Below are positions 5,774 through 6,445 of a stretch of 6,445 bases of DNA, piece after piece. A program made the position numbers and the translations under genes. Origin of the DNA: Pseudomonadota bacterium (GTDB taxonomy: Bacteria > Pseudomonadota > Alphaproteobacteria > Acetobacterales > Acetobacteraceae); the NCBI GenBank assembly GCA_021808205.1, contig JAKBCD010000115.1:1-6445 (forward strand). Reading direction: 5' to 3'. Position 1 is the first letter of the stretch, and every line of letters begins with the position of its first letter. The notes beneath the pieces are model-generated. The model was not told the origin of the DNA. It saw nothing but the letters and a program-made list of their open reading frames with translations, and did no database searches.

Positions 5774-6203
5774 ATTGCTCTAACACGAGATGCACCGGCA
5801 GCCCGGTGCGCCGCTTTACCCGGTAGGGCTCCTGGGACCAGAACATGCCAGCAAAAAACTGGTGCCGGGGGGCATCTGCCGCCATTACAATTGCGCTGCA
5901 GCCCAGGCGGGCGGCTTCCGCGGCGATACGCTTGGACGGGTTGCGCGTCGCAAGCACATTGCCGCTAGCCTCCACCCCAAGCGCCTCCAATTTGGCGATT
6001 GCGGCGGCAACATTGTCACGCTGCTGGGCCCATTCCTGTTTCGACGGCAACAGCCAGGGGTTAGGAAAACCCAAAGCCACTCCCCAGATCCGCGCGATGG
6101 CAAGGATTTTAACTGTCTCGCCCCGGCCTGCCAATGCTGCCGCTTGCGCAATGGCAGGCCGGCTGAACGCCCTTCCCTCGGAGGCGAGAAGAATATTACT
6201 CAC
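5772..6203 (-). CDS. Universal stress protein (UspA-like)
   Basis: A 143-residue single-domain protein with the Usp pattern: an opening strand MSNILLASEG, helix FSRPAIAQAAALA, strand VKILAIARIW, a long central helix (about 57-75), the strand VEASGNVLATRNPSKRIAAEAARL, then CSAIVMAAD and a closing strand LPVHLVLEQ. The G-x2-G-x9-G-S/T nucleotide-binding motif of ATP-binding Usps is absent from the C-terminal region (residues 105-140), so it is closer to the non-ATP-binding UspA type. Translation starts with GTG at 6203-6201, inside the end of the upstream permease-like frame (GTGAGTAA, an 8-nt overlap), which points to translational coupling. Usp domains are often paired with transporters, so it may regulate or sense the state of the neighbouring permease. 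The family call is good; the role is inferred. Confidence 0.85.
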   Translation of the reverse strand: MSNILLASEGRAFSRPAIAQAAALAGRGETVKILAIARIWGVALGFPNPWLLPSKQEWAQQRDNVAAAIAKLEALGVEASGNVLATRNPSKRIAAEAARLGCSAIVMAADAPRHQFFAGMFWSQEPYRVKRRTGLPVHLVLEQ

Positions 6204-6445
6204 CCGCAGCTTGGATCTGTTGCTCCAGAGCGCTCATCCGGGGATTTTCGATATAGGTGCGGTACCAGTAGAATGGCAGGTAGGCGAACAACACCGCCCA
6301 GCCCAGCCAGTAATAAATCCGCGCGCCACCCATACCCGAATAGACATACCCGCCATATGACCAGACGACGAGATAGAACGCCGCCATGGCCAGTGCCACC
6401 CATTTCATGAATTCGGGCAATTTATAGGGCCGCGGCATGTCTTTT
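6196..6445 (-). CDS. C-terminal end of an APC-type amino acid permease (partial, runs off the window)
   Basis: The frame is open to the window edge (Lys-Asp codons precede the first Met at 6438), and that Met has no Shine-Dalgarno, so this is best read as the tail of a larger gene. The visible 82 or so residues begin KDMPRPYKLPEF, which resembles the D-x-PRPYR/K-x-P loop before the last two helices of APC superfamily permeases. Two membrane helices follow (about MKWVALAMAAFYLVVWSYGG and YYWLGWAVLFAYLPFYWY) and then a short polar tail, ENPRMSALEQQIQAAGE, a layout expected for TM11, TM12 and a cytoplasmic end. It overlaps the usp start by 8 nt. The alternative is a free-standing 80-residue, two-helix protein starting at 6438; I consider that less likely. 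Substrate unknown. Confidence 0.6.
   Translation of the reverse strand, partial: KDMPRPYKLPEFMKWVALAMAAFYLVVWSYGGYVYSGMGGARIYYWLGWAVLFAYLPFYWYRTYIENPRMSALEQQIQAAGE

Noticed and set aside
6196..6438. Free-standing 80-residue membrane protein starting at 6438
   Set aside because: No ribosome binding site precedes the Met, the frame stays open to the window edge, and the KDMPRPYKLP opening looks like an internal loop of an APC permease. Kept as a partial gene.

Overview
The window is a compact, GC-rich stretch of bacterial chromosome. The protein set (pirin, OsmC, a NagA-MurQ fusion, a DadA-like FAD oxidoreductase, a UspA-like protein) and the composition suggest an alphaproteobacterium, possibly an acetic-acid-bacterium relative (Acetobacteraceae). 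That placement is inferred from gene content and style, not from a marker gene. No phage, transposase, plasmid or CRISPR signal is visible.

Layout, left to right. (1) 11-1385: a plus-strand pair, a pirin-family cupin followed 10 nt later by an OsmC-family thiol peroxidase-like protein, each with a clear Shine-Dalgarno. (2) 1390-1522: a 133-bp non-coding repeat (copy A) made of three consecutive hairpins. (3) 1595-1668: a tRNA-Arg (anticodon CCT). (4) 1695-3707: one open frame encoding a complete N-acetylglucosamine-6-phosphate deacetylase (NagA) joined to a complete N-acetylmuramic acid 6-phosphate etherase (MurQ). It is followed by a small multi-pass membrane protein of unknown function (3733-4233) and a DAO/DadA-type FAD oxidoreductase (4277-5575). 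(5) 5570-5703: a second copy (B) of the same repeat, in inverse orientation, whose edge carries the stop codon of the oxidoreductase. (6) 5734-5773: a convergent terminator hairpin. (7) 5772-6445, minus strand: a UspA-like protein overlapping by 8 nt the end of what looks like an APC-type amino-acid permease that runs off the right edge.

The biological centre is the NagA-MurQ fusion. MurQ converts MurNAc-6-phosphate to GlcNAc-6-phosphate plus D-lactate, and NagA deacetylates that product to glucosamine-6-phosphate. One polypeptide would therefore carry two consecutive steps of peptidoglycan (muropeptide) sugar recycling. The tRNA, fusion gene, membrane protein and oxidoreductase are together bracketed by the inverted repeat pair, which is roughly 79% identical by hand alignment. 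This makes the 4-kb block a candidate for inversion, or shows that the repeat family settles at the 3' ends of genes. The pirin/OsmC pair and the permease/Usp pair lie outside the bracket and look functionally independent.
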